Shown here: positions 30,667 to 40,952 of the stretch, one piece after another
Position numbering within the stretch: position 1 is the stretch's first letter
How the letters are laid out: each line of letters starts with the position of its first letter
Source: an uncultured Pelagibacteraceae bacterium
Lineage (GTDB): Bacteria; Pseudomonadota; Alphaproteobacteria; Pelagibacterales; Pelagibacteraceae
Assembly: GCA_902604695.1 (NCBI GenBank)
Contig: CACKZT010000001.1
Span: 124,001-188,000, forward strand
Length of the DNA: 64,000 bases
Direction of reading: 5' to 3'
Made by a program: the position numbers and the translations under genes
The notes under the pieces: generated by a model
The model's input: the letters and a program-made list of their open reading frames with translations, nothing else
Told to the model about the DNA's origin: nothing
The model's database searches: none

Positions 30667-31788
30667 TTAGGATGCAATTTCTTTAATTATTTTGATAACA
30701 TACTGTTGTTGCTTATTACTTAATGCTAAACCAGAAGGTATATAAAATCCATTTTTGGCAAGATTTTCTGAAACAGGCAATTTAAGATTTTTAAAATATC
30801 CCATTTTTTTTAGTACAGGTTGTTTATGAAGTGGCCAAAAAAAGTTTCTTGTTTCAATACCTTTGTTTCTTAATCTTTTCATAAATTGACTCACATTTAA
30901 TTTAGACTTTTTATTTAATACTATTCCATATATCCAAAAAATATTTTTTGCATATTTAGATTTATCAAAAGGTAAATTAAAAGATTCTATTTTTTTAAAA
31001 GCATTAGTGTAAATTTTACCTATTTTTCTCTTTTTAATAATAAAATTATTTAATTTTTCTAATTGTGCTAAACCTATAGCAGACTGAATATTGGTAAACC
31101 TATAATTCCAGCCAAGTTCATGATGCATAAATCTCCTTTCGTTATTAAAACATATATTTCTTAAACTTTTACATCTCTCAGAAATATTTTTATCATTTGT
31201 TACTATCATTCCTCCTTCACCTGTTGTGATATGTTTATTGGCATAAAAACTGAATGTAGAAATATCTCCAAATGTACCACATTCTTTTTTTTTATATTTT
31301 AAACCCAATACTTCTGCAGTATCTTCAATAACTTTAATCTTAAATTTTTTTGCAATTTTCATTAAAGGTTCCATATTTACAGGAAGACCATAAATATGTG
31401 GGACTATGATTAATTTTGTCTTTTTACTAATCTTTTTTTCAATTTGATCTACATTCATATTCCAAGTAACAGGATCACTATCAATGAGAACTGGTTTAGC
31501 TTTAGCCCTTATAACAGGCAATATGCAGGAAATAATTGTAAAAGAAGGTAATATAACTTCGTCACCTTTTTTTATTTTTAATGCCTCAAAAGCTATTTGT
31601 AGCGCTGCAGTGCCGTTTGAAACTGAAATGCCATATTTGCGTTTTAATCTTTGCGAAAATTTATCTTCAAATTTTTTTACTAAACTTCCAGAAGAAGAGA
31701 TGTAGCCATCTCTTAAACAACTCAAAACATATTTTTTTTCATTACCTTTTAAAAGAGGTTCATTAACAGGTATTTTTATTTTTTTCAT
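30667..31788 (-). CDS. DegT/DnrJ/EryC1/StrS aminotransferase
   Basis: VSNGTAALQIAFEAL, GDEVILPSFTI, STFSFYANKHITTGEGGMI. Confidence 0.94.
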   Translation of the reverse strand: MKKIKIPVNEPLLKGNEKKYVLSCLRDGYISSSGSLVKKFEDKFSQRLKRKYGISVSNGTAALQIAFEALKIKKGDEVILPSFTIISCILPVIRAKAKPVLIDSDPVTWNMNVDQIEKKISKKTKLIIVPHIYGLPVNMEPLMKIAKKFKIKVIEDTAEVLGLKYKKKECGTFGDISTFSFYANKHITTGEGGMIVTNDKNISERCKSLRNICFNNERRFMHHELGWNYRFTNIQSAIGLAQLEKLNNFIIKKRKIGKIYTNAFKKIESFNLPFDKSKYAKNIFWIYGIVLNKKSKLNVSQFMKRLRNKGIETRNFFWPLHKQPVLKKMGYFKNLKLPVSENLAKNGFYIPSGLALSNKQQQYVIKIIKEIAS

Positions 31789-31812
31789 AATATTGATATT
31801 TATAATTATACA

Positions 31813-32520
31813 TTAATTTCTAAAAATAGTAATTATTGCTCTTAAAAAATATTTAGACCCCAGATACAAAAAAGTAAAAAGATTTGGAAATGATTTACTT
31901 TGAATATCGGTATCATCAATTGTTTGCACATAAGGTATTTCCTTTATCTTAAATTTCTTCTTATATAATATATATATAAACTCAATATACCACTCCGCAT
32001 AACCAGTAATTAAATGTTTAGTTTCATTTAAAACATTTTTTCTCATTAAAAAAATTCCACTTGTAAAATCAGTAAATGGAATTCTTAAAAGAATTTTACA
32101 AACCAAATTTATTAACCTGCTTGAGAGAGATCTAATCATGATTCGTTGGTCGCCACCATTTTTCAGATATCTCGAAAGCGATGCAATATCATAACCCTCG
32201 TTTAATTTTAAAATAAGTTTTTTAAAATATAAAATTTGATCTTTACTATTTACATCAACTGTTCCCAAATAATCGCCAGAAGCTTCCATAAAGCCTTTTA
32301 GTTGAGCTGAAGCTAGGCCTCTTTCATTTTTTCGTACAAAAAGTTTAAAATTATATATACTTTTGATTTTATCAAGGATTTCAAGAGTTCCATCATTAGA
32401 ATTATCATCAACAATTATTATTTCACAATTATCAATATTTTCATTTATTAATCTTATGGAATTTTCTATATAATTTTTTTCATTAAATGTGCATAAAATT
32501 AATGAAGTTTTTTTTGTCAT
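31813..32520 (-). CDS. Family 2 glycosyltransferase (dolichol-phosphate mannosyltransferase-like)
   Basis: SLILCTFNEKNYIENSIRLI, IIIVDDNSNDGTLEIL, DFTSGIFLMRK. Confidence 0.88.
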   Translation of the reverse strand: MTKKTSLILCTFNEKNYIENSIRLINENIDNCEIIIVDDNSNDGTLEILDKIKSIYNFKLFVRKNERGLASAQLKGFMEASGDYLGTVDVNSKDQILYFKKLILKLNEGYDIASLSRYLKNGGDQRIMIRSLSSRLINLVCKILLRIPFTDFTSGIFLMRKNVLNETKHLITGYAEWYIEFIYILYKKKFKIKEIPYVQTIDDTDIQSKSFPNLFTFLYLGSKYFLRAIITIFRN

Positions 32521-33420
32521 TTAAATAAAATATTTTAAAGCGAAAAATACAATAACAGGAATTGTTATAAAAGACATTATTGTTGATACAACAATTACGC
32601 CAACAATACTGTCAACAACTTTTTTTTCTGAGTACATGGAGCCAACTAAATATGTAAGCACTGCACTAGGCATGGCTGATTGAATTAGTAAAACTCCAGC
32701 CGCAAATCCAGATAAATTAAGTATCTTGATTAGAGAAAATGCAATTATGGGACCTCCTAAAACTCTCGTTGTAGCTAAAACTATAGATTTATTCCAAGAT
32801 TTAACTTTTAACCTGGTTAGAGCAACTCCTAATGACATCAAAACTAAAAATATAGTTGAATATGTTAATAGAAAGGTAGAATTTTCTAAAAATTTTGGAA
32901 CATCCCACTCAAAATATAAAAATAAAACAGAAATCAAAATTCCATATGTTGGAGCATTTTTTATAACAATATCAAACGAAAATTGTTTTTTTGCCAAAAA
33001 AACACCTAAAGTAAAGTGAAATAAAATAATAACCGAAGCAATTGCCGAAGCTACACCTAGGCCTGAAGTCCCATAAGCAAATAAACATATTGGAATACCC
33101 ATATTGCCGGTGTTAGGTAAAATTAGTGGAGGCAATTCACTTATAGGGTCATTTTTCAATAATATTAAAACAACTAAACCAATAATAGAGAAACCAGCTA
33201 TAATAATTAAGGCGTAAATAAAATATTCTAGGAATATCTCTAAAGTGACTCCTGTAGTTGTAATTGTGTAAAAAATCATTGCAGGTGTGCCTATATTACC
33301 AGCAAAATCTGTTATAAATTTTGTATTTAATTTTGGATCTTTTTTTCCTAAATAGTATCCAATTCCTATGATAAGAAAGACAGGGAATAAAACTTCAAAA
33401 AGTTTAAAATATAACTCCAT
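32521..33420 (-). CDS. AEC family transporter
   Basis: Multi-TM; GNIGTPAMIFYTI, NTGNMGIPICLFAYG, SAMPSAVLTYLVG. Confidence 0.88.
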   Translation of the reverse strand: MELYFKLFEVLFPVFLIIGIGYYLGKKDPKLNTKFITDFAGNIGTPAMIFYTITTTGVTLEIFLEYFIYALIIIAGFSIIGLVVLILLKNDPISELPPLILPNTGNMGIPICLFAYGTSGLGVASAIASVIILFHFTLGVFLAKKQFSFDIVIKNAPTYGILISVLFLYFEWDVPKFLENSTFLLTYSTIFLVLMSLGVALTRLKVKSWNKSIVLATTRVLGGPIIAFSLIKILNLSGFAAGVLLIQSAMPSAVLTYLVGSMYSEKKVVDSIVGVIVVSTIMSFITIPVIVFFALKYFI

Positions 33421-34415
33421 TAAACTTTGACTCTTCTAGGAATATTTTTTTGGTTAAAATTTATAGATGTCTCAAATTCCATAAGTCTTTTATAAATAGA
33501 TCTAAGTTCTGTAATTCTTGTCCAATTTTGTAAAAATAATGAAAAACTACCTTGAACCTCTCTAAAGGCTGAAGAGGTTTGAATAAGTACTCCTAGAGTC
33601 ATTGCTCCAGTAAATAATCCCGGTCCCATTAATAAATATGGAACTATAATCATTGACTGGTTATACATAATTAACCAAAGATCAAAGTATCCGTAATGCA
33701 AAAAAAGTTTATGATAATTAAATTTAATACCTGTAAATAATTGAAGAATTGTAGGAGCTTGAACATAATTCATTCTATCATCTTCGCCATAAACAAGTTC
33801 TTTTCTAAATGCAGCTTCAACTTTTTGGTTGTTATATTCTAAACCTGGAAGTTTTATACCAACAAGCCAACTTACTGCTAGACCTCCTAAACTAGCCGTT
33901 AATGAAACCCATACTAATGATCCCGAAATATCTTTAAAAAAAGGTATTACTACATTAGATGATAAACCCCAAAGAATTGGAATAAATGCTATCAATAACA
34001 TTATTGCTCTAACTACCTGCAATCCTAAACTTTCCACAATTTTTGCAAAATTCATTGCATCTTCTTGAATTCTTTGAGAAGCACCTTCAACTTTTGCATC
34101 TACGGCTCTCCAATATGGCATATAAGAAAATGTCATGGCTTCTCTCCATCTAAAGGCCCATAATCTTGTAAAATAATTAGTTACTGTATAAATAATTACA
34201 TATGGTATTGCTAGTTTCATAAACAAAAATATACCGTCGTAAAATTCTGAAAGTTCTCTTTCAGTTGCTTTTTGAAGTAAGTCGTAGAAACCCTTGTACC
34301 ATTCGTTAATCTTTACATCTATATAAGTTTGAGCTAATAAAGAAAGAATAATAAAAGCAAAACCTCCCCATGACCAAAGTAACCATTTTTTTTCTGTAAA
34401 GAAACTACGCCACAT
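33420..34415 (-). CDS. SbmA/BacA-like ABC-type transporter membrane protein
   Basis: INEWYKGFYDLLQKA, FRWREAMTFSYMPYWRAVDAKVEGASQRIQEDAMNFAKIVESLGL. Confidence 0.82.
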   Translation of the reverse strand: MWRSFFTEKKWLLWSWGGFAFIILSLLAQTYIDVKINEWYKGFYDLLQKATERELSEFYDGIFLFMKLAIPYVIIYTVTNYFTRLWAFRWREAMTFSYMPYWRAVDAKVEGASQRIQEDAMNFAKIVESLGLQVVRAIMLLIAFIPILWGLSSNVVIPFFKDISGSLVWVSLTASLGGLAVSWLVGIKLPGLEYNNQKVEAAFRKELVYGEDDRMNYVQAPTILQLFTGIKFNYHKLFLHYGYFDLWLIMYNQSMIIVPYLLMGPGLFTGAMTLGVLIQTSSAFREVQGSFSLFLQNWTRITELRSIYKRLMEFETSINFNQKNIPRRVKV

Positions 34416-34417
34416 TT

Positions 34418-34702
34418 TTATTCTTTTGTAAAATTGTCTGAATAAGACTTAATTACAAATTCCTTTTTTTTTGGTTCAAATAATTTGTATTCTATATTAT
34501 TTTTTTTTACAAATTCAATAGCTTTTTCTTTAGAAGAAAATTCAAGCTTAACTTCTCCTAAGGTATCATCAGTTGTCTCCCACCCCATAAAAGGATTGGT
34601 TTTAGAATCTTTTGTAAAAAATTCTATGACCCATTTATTATTTTTTCCCCTGCCAGATTGCATTGCACTTTTAGCAGGAATGTAAATTTTAGCTTTTTTC
34701 AT
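34418..34702 (-). CDS. ETC complex I subunit (NDUFS4-like)
   Basis: KIYIPAKSAMQSGRGKNNKWVIEF...PFMGWETTDDT..KLEFSSKEKAIEFVKKN. Confidence 0.88.
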   Translation of the reverse strand: MKKAKIYIPAKSAMQSGRGKNNKWVIEFFTKDSKTNPFMGWETTDDTLGEVKLEFSSKEKAIEFVKKNNIEYKLFEPKKKEFVIKSYSDNFTKE

Positions 34703-34704
34703 AA

Positions 34705-34781
<77 letters not shown>

Positions 34782-34854
34782 ATCGTCTGTTTTATAGGAT
34801 AATTATACCTTTTTGGCAATTGAAAGATAAGCATTATAGAAGTAAATAGTAACT

Positions 34855-36027
34855 ATGATCCAACTTATTACTAAACCTTTTAAAGATTTTTTTAAGTTAG
34901 AAGCCTCATCCGGGATTATGCTTTTATTCGCAGCGATTCTAGCATTAGTAATAAGTAATGGTTCTTACAGCGAGGAATATTTTTCTATCTTAAAAAAATA
35001 TATCACTCTTGGTACAGAAAGTTTTGGTCTAAAGCTTAGTGTTCTTCACTGGATTAACGATGTGCTAATGGCAATTTTTTTCTTTTTTGTATCTCTTGAA
35101 ATTAAAAGAGAGTTTATACAGGGTGAGTTATCAAATCCAAAACAAGCCTTATTACCCATTATTGGTGCAGTAGGTGGAATGGTTGTTCCAGCTCTATTTT
35201 ATATATTTATTAATTATTCTGATAGCACAACATTAAATGGATGGGCTATTCCCTCTGCAACTGATATTGCTTTTTCTTTAGGTGTATTATCTTTGTTAGG
35301 AAAAAGAGTTCCTGTTTCTTTAAAAGTGTTTCTTACTGCACTAGCAATTATAGATGATTTAGGAGCAATTGTAATTATAGCTTTCTTTTATTCTGGAAAT
35401 ATTCAAGTTACTTATTTAATCTTAATGTTAATTTCATTAATAGTTTTAATTGGACTCAATAAATTTAAAATAAATAGTTTTTTACCATATTTAATAGTTG
35501 GGATATTTTTATGGGACTTTACACATCAATCAGGTATTCATGCTACTATAGCAGGCGTTCTCTTAGCTTTAACTATTCCACATAACACTAAAGTTAACAA
35601 AAACTCTTTACTTTTAAAATTAGAACATGGTCTATCACCATATGTAGCATTCGGAATTATGCCAATTTTTGCTTTTGCTAATGCCGGGGTATCACTTGAA
35701 GGTTTAACTTTTTCTTCATTATTAAATCCTGTACCCCTAGGTATTGTATTAGGACTTTTCTTTGGTAAACAAATTGGAGTATTTGTATTATCTTATCTAT
35801 CTGTAAAATTAAAAATTGCAGATAAACCGAATAATTCAACATGGCCAACTTTTTACGCTGTATCTATTCTTACTGGAATAGGTTTTACGATGAGTTTATT
35901 TGTTGGAAATTTAGCTTTTGCAAATGATATGCAGTATATGGATGGTGTTAAGATTGGTGTTTTGGCTGGATCATTATTATCGACTGTATTCGGTTATGTT
36001 CTATTATTACTTTTTTCAAAAAAATGA
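34855..36027 (+). CDS. nhaA: Na+/H+ antiporter NhaA
   Basis: EIKREFIQGELSNPKQALLPIIGAVGGM, ATDIAFSLGVL, ALAIIDDLGAI. Confidence 0.96.
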   Translation: MIQLITKPFKDFFKLEASSGIMLLFAAILALVISNGSYSEEYFSILKKYITLGTESFGLKLSVLHWINDVLMAIFFFFVSLEIKREFIQGELSNPKQALLPIIGAVGGMVVPALFYIFINYSDSTTLNGWAIPSATDIAFSLGVLSLLGKRVPVSLKVFLTALAIIDDLGAIVIIAFFYSGNIQVTYLILMLISLIVLIGLNKFKINSFLPYLIVGIFLWDFTHQSGIHATIAGVLLALTIPHNTKVNKNSLLLKLEHGLSPYVAFGIMPIFAFANAGVSLEGLTFSSLLNPVPLGIVLGLFFGKQIGVFVLSYLSVKLKIADKPNNSTWPTFYAVSILTGIGFTMSLFVGNLAFANDMQYMDGVKIGVLAGSLLSTVFGYVLLLLFSKK

Positions 36028-36416
36028 TTGATACAAAAATTATAAAGATTGCCTCTAATACTAAAAATTTTGGTTTAAGAAATGTTTTTACACACAGGTC
36101 TTCTGCAAAAAATTCCTTGTGTGGAGATCTAATTAAGATTGAAGTAGTAGCAAAAAATAATAAAATTAAATCAATGAGATACGAAACTGAGTCCTGTATA
36201 TTATGTGAAGCTTCTGCCAACTTATTATCAAGAAAAATAAACAAATTTTGTTTGAATGAAATAAAAGATTTAAAAAAAAAGATTAAAACTAAAACGTTAG
36301 ATTTACCCGATAAATTTAAAGAATTCAAAGTTCTGTTAAATAAAAAAAATATTAGTCGAATTAATTGTGTCATATTGCCTCTAGATGCTTTATTAAAAGC
36401 ATTTAAAATAAAATAA
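36024..36416 (+). CDS. NifU/IscU-like iron-sulfur scaffold-type protein
   Basis: NSLCGDLIKIEV, SCILCEASANLLS, RINCVILPLDAL (three conserved Cys). Confidence 0.8.
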   Translation: MIDTKIIKIASNTKNFGLRNVFTHRSSAKNSLCGDLIKIEVVAKNNKIKSMRYETESCILCEASANLLSRKINKFCLNEIKDLKKKIKTKTLDLPDKFKEFKVLLNKKNISRINCVILPLDALLKAFKIK

Positions 36417-36961
36417 TGAAAAAAATTATTGTAATATTAGTTTTTATGTTTGGATTATTTAACATCGCGAAAGCAAACTATTTGAAACTTGCTCATGAGT
36501 TTGAATTCAATAGTATACAAGGAGATATAATTAAATTAAGTGATTATAAAGATAAAGTAATAGTAATAGTCAATGTGGCAAGCAGATGTGGTTATACACC
36601 CCAATATGAAAATCTTCAGACTCTTTGGAGCGATTATAGAAGTAAAGGTGTAGTTATTATAGGAGTGCCAACGAATAATTTTAAACAAGAACCTGGAAGC
36701 AATAAAGAAATTAAAGATTTTTGTGAAACTAATTTTGGAATAGATTTTCCTATGACTCAAAAAATTGACGTAATTGGCAATAAAGCTCATCCATTTTACA
36801 AATGGGCTAAAGAAAATCATGGTATAGCTGCTATTCCTAAATGGAATTTTCATAAAATAATTATAAGCAAGAATGGAAAAGTTGCTGATACTTTTGCGTC
36901 TTTTACAAAACCTACTTCAAAAAAGTTTATAAAAATTATTGAAAGAGAAATTAAAAATTAA
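36416..36961 (+). CDS. Glutathione peroxidase family protein, likely exported
   Basis: NVASRCGYTPQYENLQTL, signal peptide, KWNFHK motif. Confidence 0.92.
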   Translation: MKKIIVILVFMFGLFNIAKANYLKLAHEFEFNSIQGDIIKLSDYKDKVIVIVNVASRCGYTPQYENLQTLWSDYRSKGVVIIGVPTNNFKQEPGSNKEIKDFCETNFGIDFPMTQKIDVIGNKAHPFYKWAKENHGIAAIPKWNFHKIIISKNGKVADTFASFTKPTSKKFIKIIEREIKN

Positions 36962-37718
36962 ATTTTAACCCATCGTAAGCAGGGATAATATTTGATGGGA
37001 GTTTTTTTTTAAGATAATTATAATCTAAATCAGTATGTAGATTTGTTAATATTGCCCTCTTTGGTTTTAATATTTTAATCATTTCTAAAGCATCGTCATA
37101 ATTAAAATGAGATGGATGCTTATTTTTTCTTAAACAATCAATTATCAAAAATTCAAGACCATGAAGTAATTTTAGAGAAGTTTTTGGAATTCTATTACAG
37201 TCACTTAAGTATGCTACTTTTTCAAATAAATATCCAGTAGCGTTTATCAAACCATGAACGACATTAAATGCTTTAATAGAAATATGCTTATTTTTTTTTT
37301 TAATTCTAAAATTTTTTTTTACAATATAGGGCTTCATAATCGGAGTGTAACCATGCCTTGGTAAAAAACAAAAAGTATATTTACTTAACAAAGCTTTAAT
37401 AGTTCTTTTGCTACCATATACTGGGATTTTTTTTTTATTTTTCCAATAAAAAGGTCTCATTTCAAAAATTCCAGACGTTTGATCAGCGTGTTCATGTGTA
37501 TAGATAATTGCATCTAAATTTTTAATTTTATTCTTTAAAAATTGACTTTTTATATCTGGAGATGTGTCTATTAGAATTGACAAGTTTTTATATTGTATAT
37601 GGGCGCAACATCGTGATCTAATATTTTTAGAATCTTTCTTTAAACTTCCAGTATAATTAGTAATCCAGGGTGAACCTAATGAACTGCCACATCCTAAAAT
37701 TGTAAATTTATTTTTCAA
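36951..37718 (-). CDS. MBL-fold metallohydrolase (PhnP/RNase Z-like)
   Basis: TILGCGSSLGSPWI, IYTHEHADQTSGI, LTNLHTDLDY. Confidence 0.87.
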   Translation of the reverse strand: MKNKFTILGCGSSLGSPWITNYTGSLKKDSKNIRSRCCAHIQYKNLSILIDTSPDIKSQFLKNKIKNLDAIIYTHEHADQTSGIFEMRPFYWKNKKKIPVYGSKRTIKALLSKYTFCFLPRHGYTPIMKPYIVKKNFRIKKKNKHISIKAFNVVHGLINATGYLFEKVAYLSDCNRIPKTSLKLLHGLEFLIIDCLRKNKHPSHFNYDDALEMIKILKPKRAILTNLHTDLDYNYLKKKLPSNIIPAYDGLKFNF

Positions 37719-38497
37719 CTTAATTTTCCAAATAAATTAAAAAAGTTTTTTGAGGTAATTTCTGAAAAATCATTAAATGATATCTTTTTTAAATTAGATA
37801 AAAATTTTACTGTATTTATTATGTAACTAGGTTCGTTTGGCTTCCCGCGTAAAGGAACTGGTGCTAAATATGGAGCATCAGTTTCAACTAAAATTCTATT
37901 ATTTGGCAACTCTTTGAAAGTTTCAGCTAATTCTATAGACTTTTTGAAAGTAATAACACCGCTTGCTGATATATAGGCCCCCAAATCTATTAATTTAAAT
38001 GCAAAATCTTTTGATCCAGTAAAACAATGAATGAGAATTTTTAAATCTTTTTTTTTATTAGATTCTCGTAAAATTTTTAATGTATCCTCCTCTGCATTTC
38101 GCGTATGAATAATTAAGGGTAAATTTGTATCTTTAGAAGCTTCAATATGTTCTAAGAACGAAGTAATTTGATCAGTTTTATTCGAATGATTATAGTGAAA
38201 ATCTAGGCCAGTCTCACCTATTCCAATAATTTTTTTACTTTGTTTAACTTTTTCGATTATATTTTTTGACTTTATTTTAAGATGATTTTTTGCTTCATGA
38301 GGATGAATACCATAAGTGCCGAAAACACAGTCATATTTTTTTAGAATATCTAAAATTTTATGATAACTTTTATCTTCTGTAGAAATTGTCAAAAGATATT
38401 CTACCCCCTCCATATTTGCTCTTTTTATAGTTTCATCTAAAGATGAAGACATAGGCTCATAAGTTAAATGGCAATGTGAATCAATTATCATTTTCAA
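37715..38497 (-). CDS. tatD: TatD family hydrolase
   Basis: MIIDSHCHL, GIHPHEA, GIGETGLDFHY, LVETDAPYLAPVPLRGKPNEP. Confidence 0.95.
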   Translation of the reverse strand: MKMIIDSHCHLTYEPMSSSLDETIKRANMEGVEYLLTISTEDKSYHKILDILKKYDCVFGTYGIHPHEAKNHLKIKSKNIIEKVKQSKKIIGIGETGLDFHYNHSNKTDQITSFLEHIEASKDTNLPLIIHTRNAEEDTLKILRESNKKKDLKILIHCFTGSKDFAFKLIDLGAYISASGVITFKKSIELAETFKELPNNRILVETDAPYLAPVPLRGKPNEPSYIINTVKFLSNLKKISFNDFSEITSKNFFNLFGKLS

Positions 38498-40022
38498 TCT
38501 TATTAAATAAAATATCTGAGTCTTTCAACTCTTTATCGTGCTCAAAACACTTAAGGTTATTAATTTCCTTTATTAACCTTTTTTTTGGATTAACATTAAG
38601 AGTGTCGAGTACTTTATTGGTCGATATCGGAATTATTGGATTTAGCAGGATACTAATATTTTTAATTTGTTCACATGCAACAAATAATATAGTTCTCATT
38701 CTTTGTGGATTTTCTTTTTTTTCTTTCCATGGTTCTGAATCATTAAAATATTTGTTTGCCTCAAATGAATACTGTACAACACTTTTTATAAATTCGTTTA
38801 AATTCTGATTATTAATTAATTTAATAAGATTTGGTAGGTTTTTTTTTAATTTATCAAGTAATTTTGTATCAATATTTTCTAGTTTATAATCTTTAGGAAT
38901 TTTATTAGAACAATTTTTTTTAATAAATGAAAAAACTCTTTGACATAAATTTCCATAGTTATTAGCTAAATCGTTATTAATACAATTTTTTAAATTTTGC
39001 ATTGAAATACTTCCATCATTTCCCAAAGAAACTTCTTTTACTAAATAATATCTTAATTGATCAACCCCATAAATATTTACAATTTCAATTGGATCTAAAA
39101 TATTACCAATCGATTTTGACATTTTTTTATCATCTGAAAGTATCCAGCCATGTCCAAATACTTTTTTAGGAAGTGGAAGATTGGCAGCTAATAAGAAAGC
39201 TGGCCAATAAATAGCATGAAATCTCAATATGTCTTTGCCAATAATGTGTACATCAGCTGGCCAGAATTTATTATACTTTTTTTCATCGTCAGAAAAATTT
39301 AAGGCGCTTAAATAGTTTGTTAAAGCATCTAACCATACATAAATTATATGCTTATTATTATTTGGCACTGGTATACCCCAAGTAAAAGATGTTCTGCTTA
39401 CGGATAAATCTTTTAAACCTTTTTCTACAAACTTAATAACTTCATTTCTTCTAGACACAGGTAAAATAAAATCTTTATTTTTATTGTATAAGTCCAATAA
39501 TTTATTTGACCAAGCTGAAAGTTTAAAAAAATAAGACTCTTCTTCTACCCAGTCAACTATTGAACCTGAAGATTTTGAAATTTTTTTACCATTAATTTCT
39601 TCTATTTCATCTTCGTCATAATAGGCTTCATCAGAAATTGAATACCATCCACTATATTTATCTAAATAAATATCGCCAGACTTAACTAATCTATTCCAAA
39701 TTTTTTCTACAGATTTATAATGTCTTTTCTCTGTTGTTCTGATAAAATCGTCATTAGATAAGTTTAAAATTTTTGTTAAGTCTTTAAATTTTTCAGACAA
39801 CTCATCACAAAATTTTTTTGGATCTTTATTGTTTTTTTCTGCTTCCCTTTGAATTTTTAATCCGTGCTCGTCAGTTCCAGTCAAAAACAAAACTTCATAA
39901 CCCTCTAATCTTTTAAACCTAGCAAAAATATCAGCTATAATGCTTGAGTAGGCATGTCCCATATGAGGATTTCCAGATGGATAATATATAGGTGTAGAAA
40001 TGTAAAAATTTTTATTATTCAT
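38481..40022 (-). CDS. metG: Methionyl-tRNA synthetase
   Basis: TPIYYPSGNPHMGHAYS, TGTDEHGLKIQ, DKKMSKSIGN. Confidence 0.96.
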   Translation of the reverse strand: MNNKNFYISTPIYYPSGNPHMGHAYSSIIADIFARFKRLEGYEVLFLTGTDEHGLKIQREAEKNNKDPKKFCDELSEKFKDLTKILNLSNDDFIRTTEKRHYKSVEKIWNRLVKSGDIYLDKYSGWYSISDEAYYDEDEIEEINGKKISKSSGSIVDWVEEESYFFKLSAWSNKLLDLYNKNKDFILPVSRRNEVIKFVEKGLKDLSVSRTSFTWGIPVPNNNKHIIYVWLDALTNYLSALNFSDDEKKYNKFWPADVHIIGKDILRFHAIYWPAFLLAANLPLPKKVFGHGWILSDDKKMSKSIGNILDPIEIVNIYGVDQLRYYLVKEVSLGNDGSISMQNLKNCINNDLANNYGNLCQRVFSFIKKNCSNKIPKDYKLENIDTKLLDKLKKNLPNLIKLINNQNLNEFIKSVVQYSFEANKYFNDSEPWKEKKENPQRMRTILFVACEQIKNISILLNPIIPISTNKVLDTLNVNPKKRLIKEINNLKCFEHDKELKDSDILFNKIENDN

Positions 40023-40950
40023 AATTAAACTGGGATTTAATAATATTTATTACAGAAGAAGTACTTAAGTTTAAAGTTAAAAAATCATTAATATGCTTTA
40101 AAATTTTTATTTTTATAATATTTAAGTTGTAAACTTCGTTATCTTTTTCCAAACATAAATCATAGAAATACTGTTCAGTTAAAAAAATTGTTATTTTTAT
40201 ATATATTTTATTTTTTGTTTTTTTATATAGGCTTAACATTTTTTCAATTTTTGAATAATAATTTAAATTTTCATCGATAGACTCCTCCAAAAATATATTA
40301 TTATATTTTAAATATAAACCTGGTGAAATATCTAATTTATTGTAAGCAAGTTTTTGTTCAATATTATGTTTTTTAATAAGAGAATTTATAACATTCAATT
40401 TTTTTATTTTATTTAAAAAAATTTTTTTTAATAGACATCTTGAAGAAATAGTATCAATTAATTTATTTTGCTGGTTATCTATTAAAAAGAAAAAATTTTT
40501 TTCTCCAGGTTCTTCGATTATTTTCAGTAATGCATTTGCAGCATTTTGATTTAACAGCTCTATTTCATCTAATATTATAAATCTATTACCATCATTTAAA
40601 TTAGTTTTTTGAATCTGATTTTTAAGACCTCTGATAGAGTCAATTTTAATTTGATTATAATCAACATTTTGTAAATTAATGACGCTGCTTAATAAGTTTT
40701 TTCTTAAATTTTGATTAAACAACGAATCTTTTAAGATAATATTATTTTGTAAGTCATAGTTTTTTTTATCAAATATGTAATTAATAAAATGCATAACAAG
40801 TGTATATTTACCAATACCTTTAATCCCTGAGAAAAGTAAAACTTTTGGTAATTTATTATTTTCATAAATGCTAACTAATTCCAAAAAAGTATCTTTAAGT
40901 TCGAATAATTTATTAGTATTAATCGGATCTAAATAATCTTTGTCTGTCAT
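40015..40950 (-). CDS. holB: DNA polymerase III delta' subunit
   Basis: LLFSGIKGIGKYTLVMHF, FIILDEIELLNQNAANALLKIIEEPG. Confidence 0.88.
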   Translation of the reverse strand: MTDKDYLDPINTNKLFELKDTFLELVSIYENNKLPKVLLFSGIKGIGKYTLVMHFINYIFDKKNYDLQNNIILKDSLFNQNLRKNLLSSVINLQNVDYNQIKIDSIRGLKNQIQKTNLNDGNRFIILDEIELLNQNAANALLKIIEEPGEKNFFFLIDNQQNKLIDTISSRCLLKKIFLNKIKKLNVINSLIKKHNIEQKLAYNKLDISPGLYLKYNNIFLEESIDENLNYYSKIEKMLSLYKKTKNKIYIKITIFLTEQYFYDLCLEKDNEVYNLNIIKIKILKHINDFLTLNLSTSSVINIIKSQFNYE

Positions 40951-40952
40951 AT

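Noticed and set aside
35948-36373. 141-aa - strand ORF opposite nhaA end and the NifU-like gene
   Set aside because: Antisense to intact genes; no motif.
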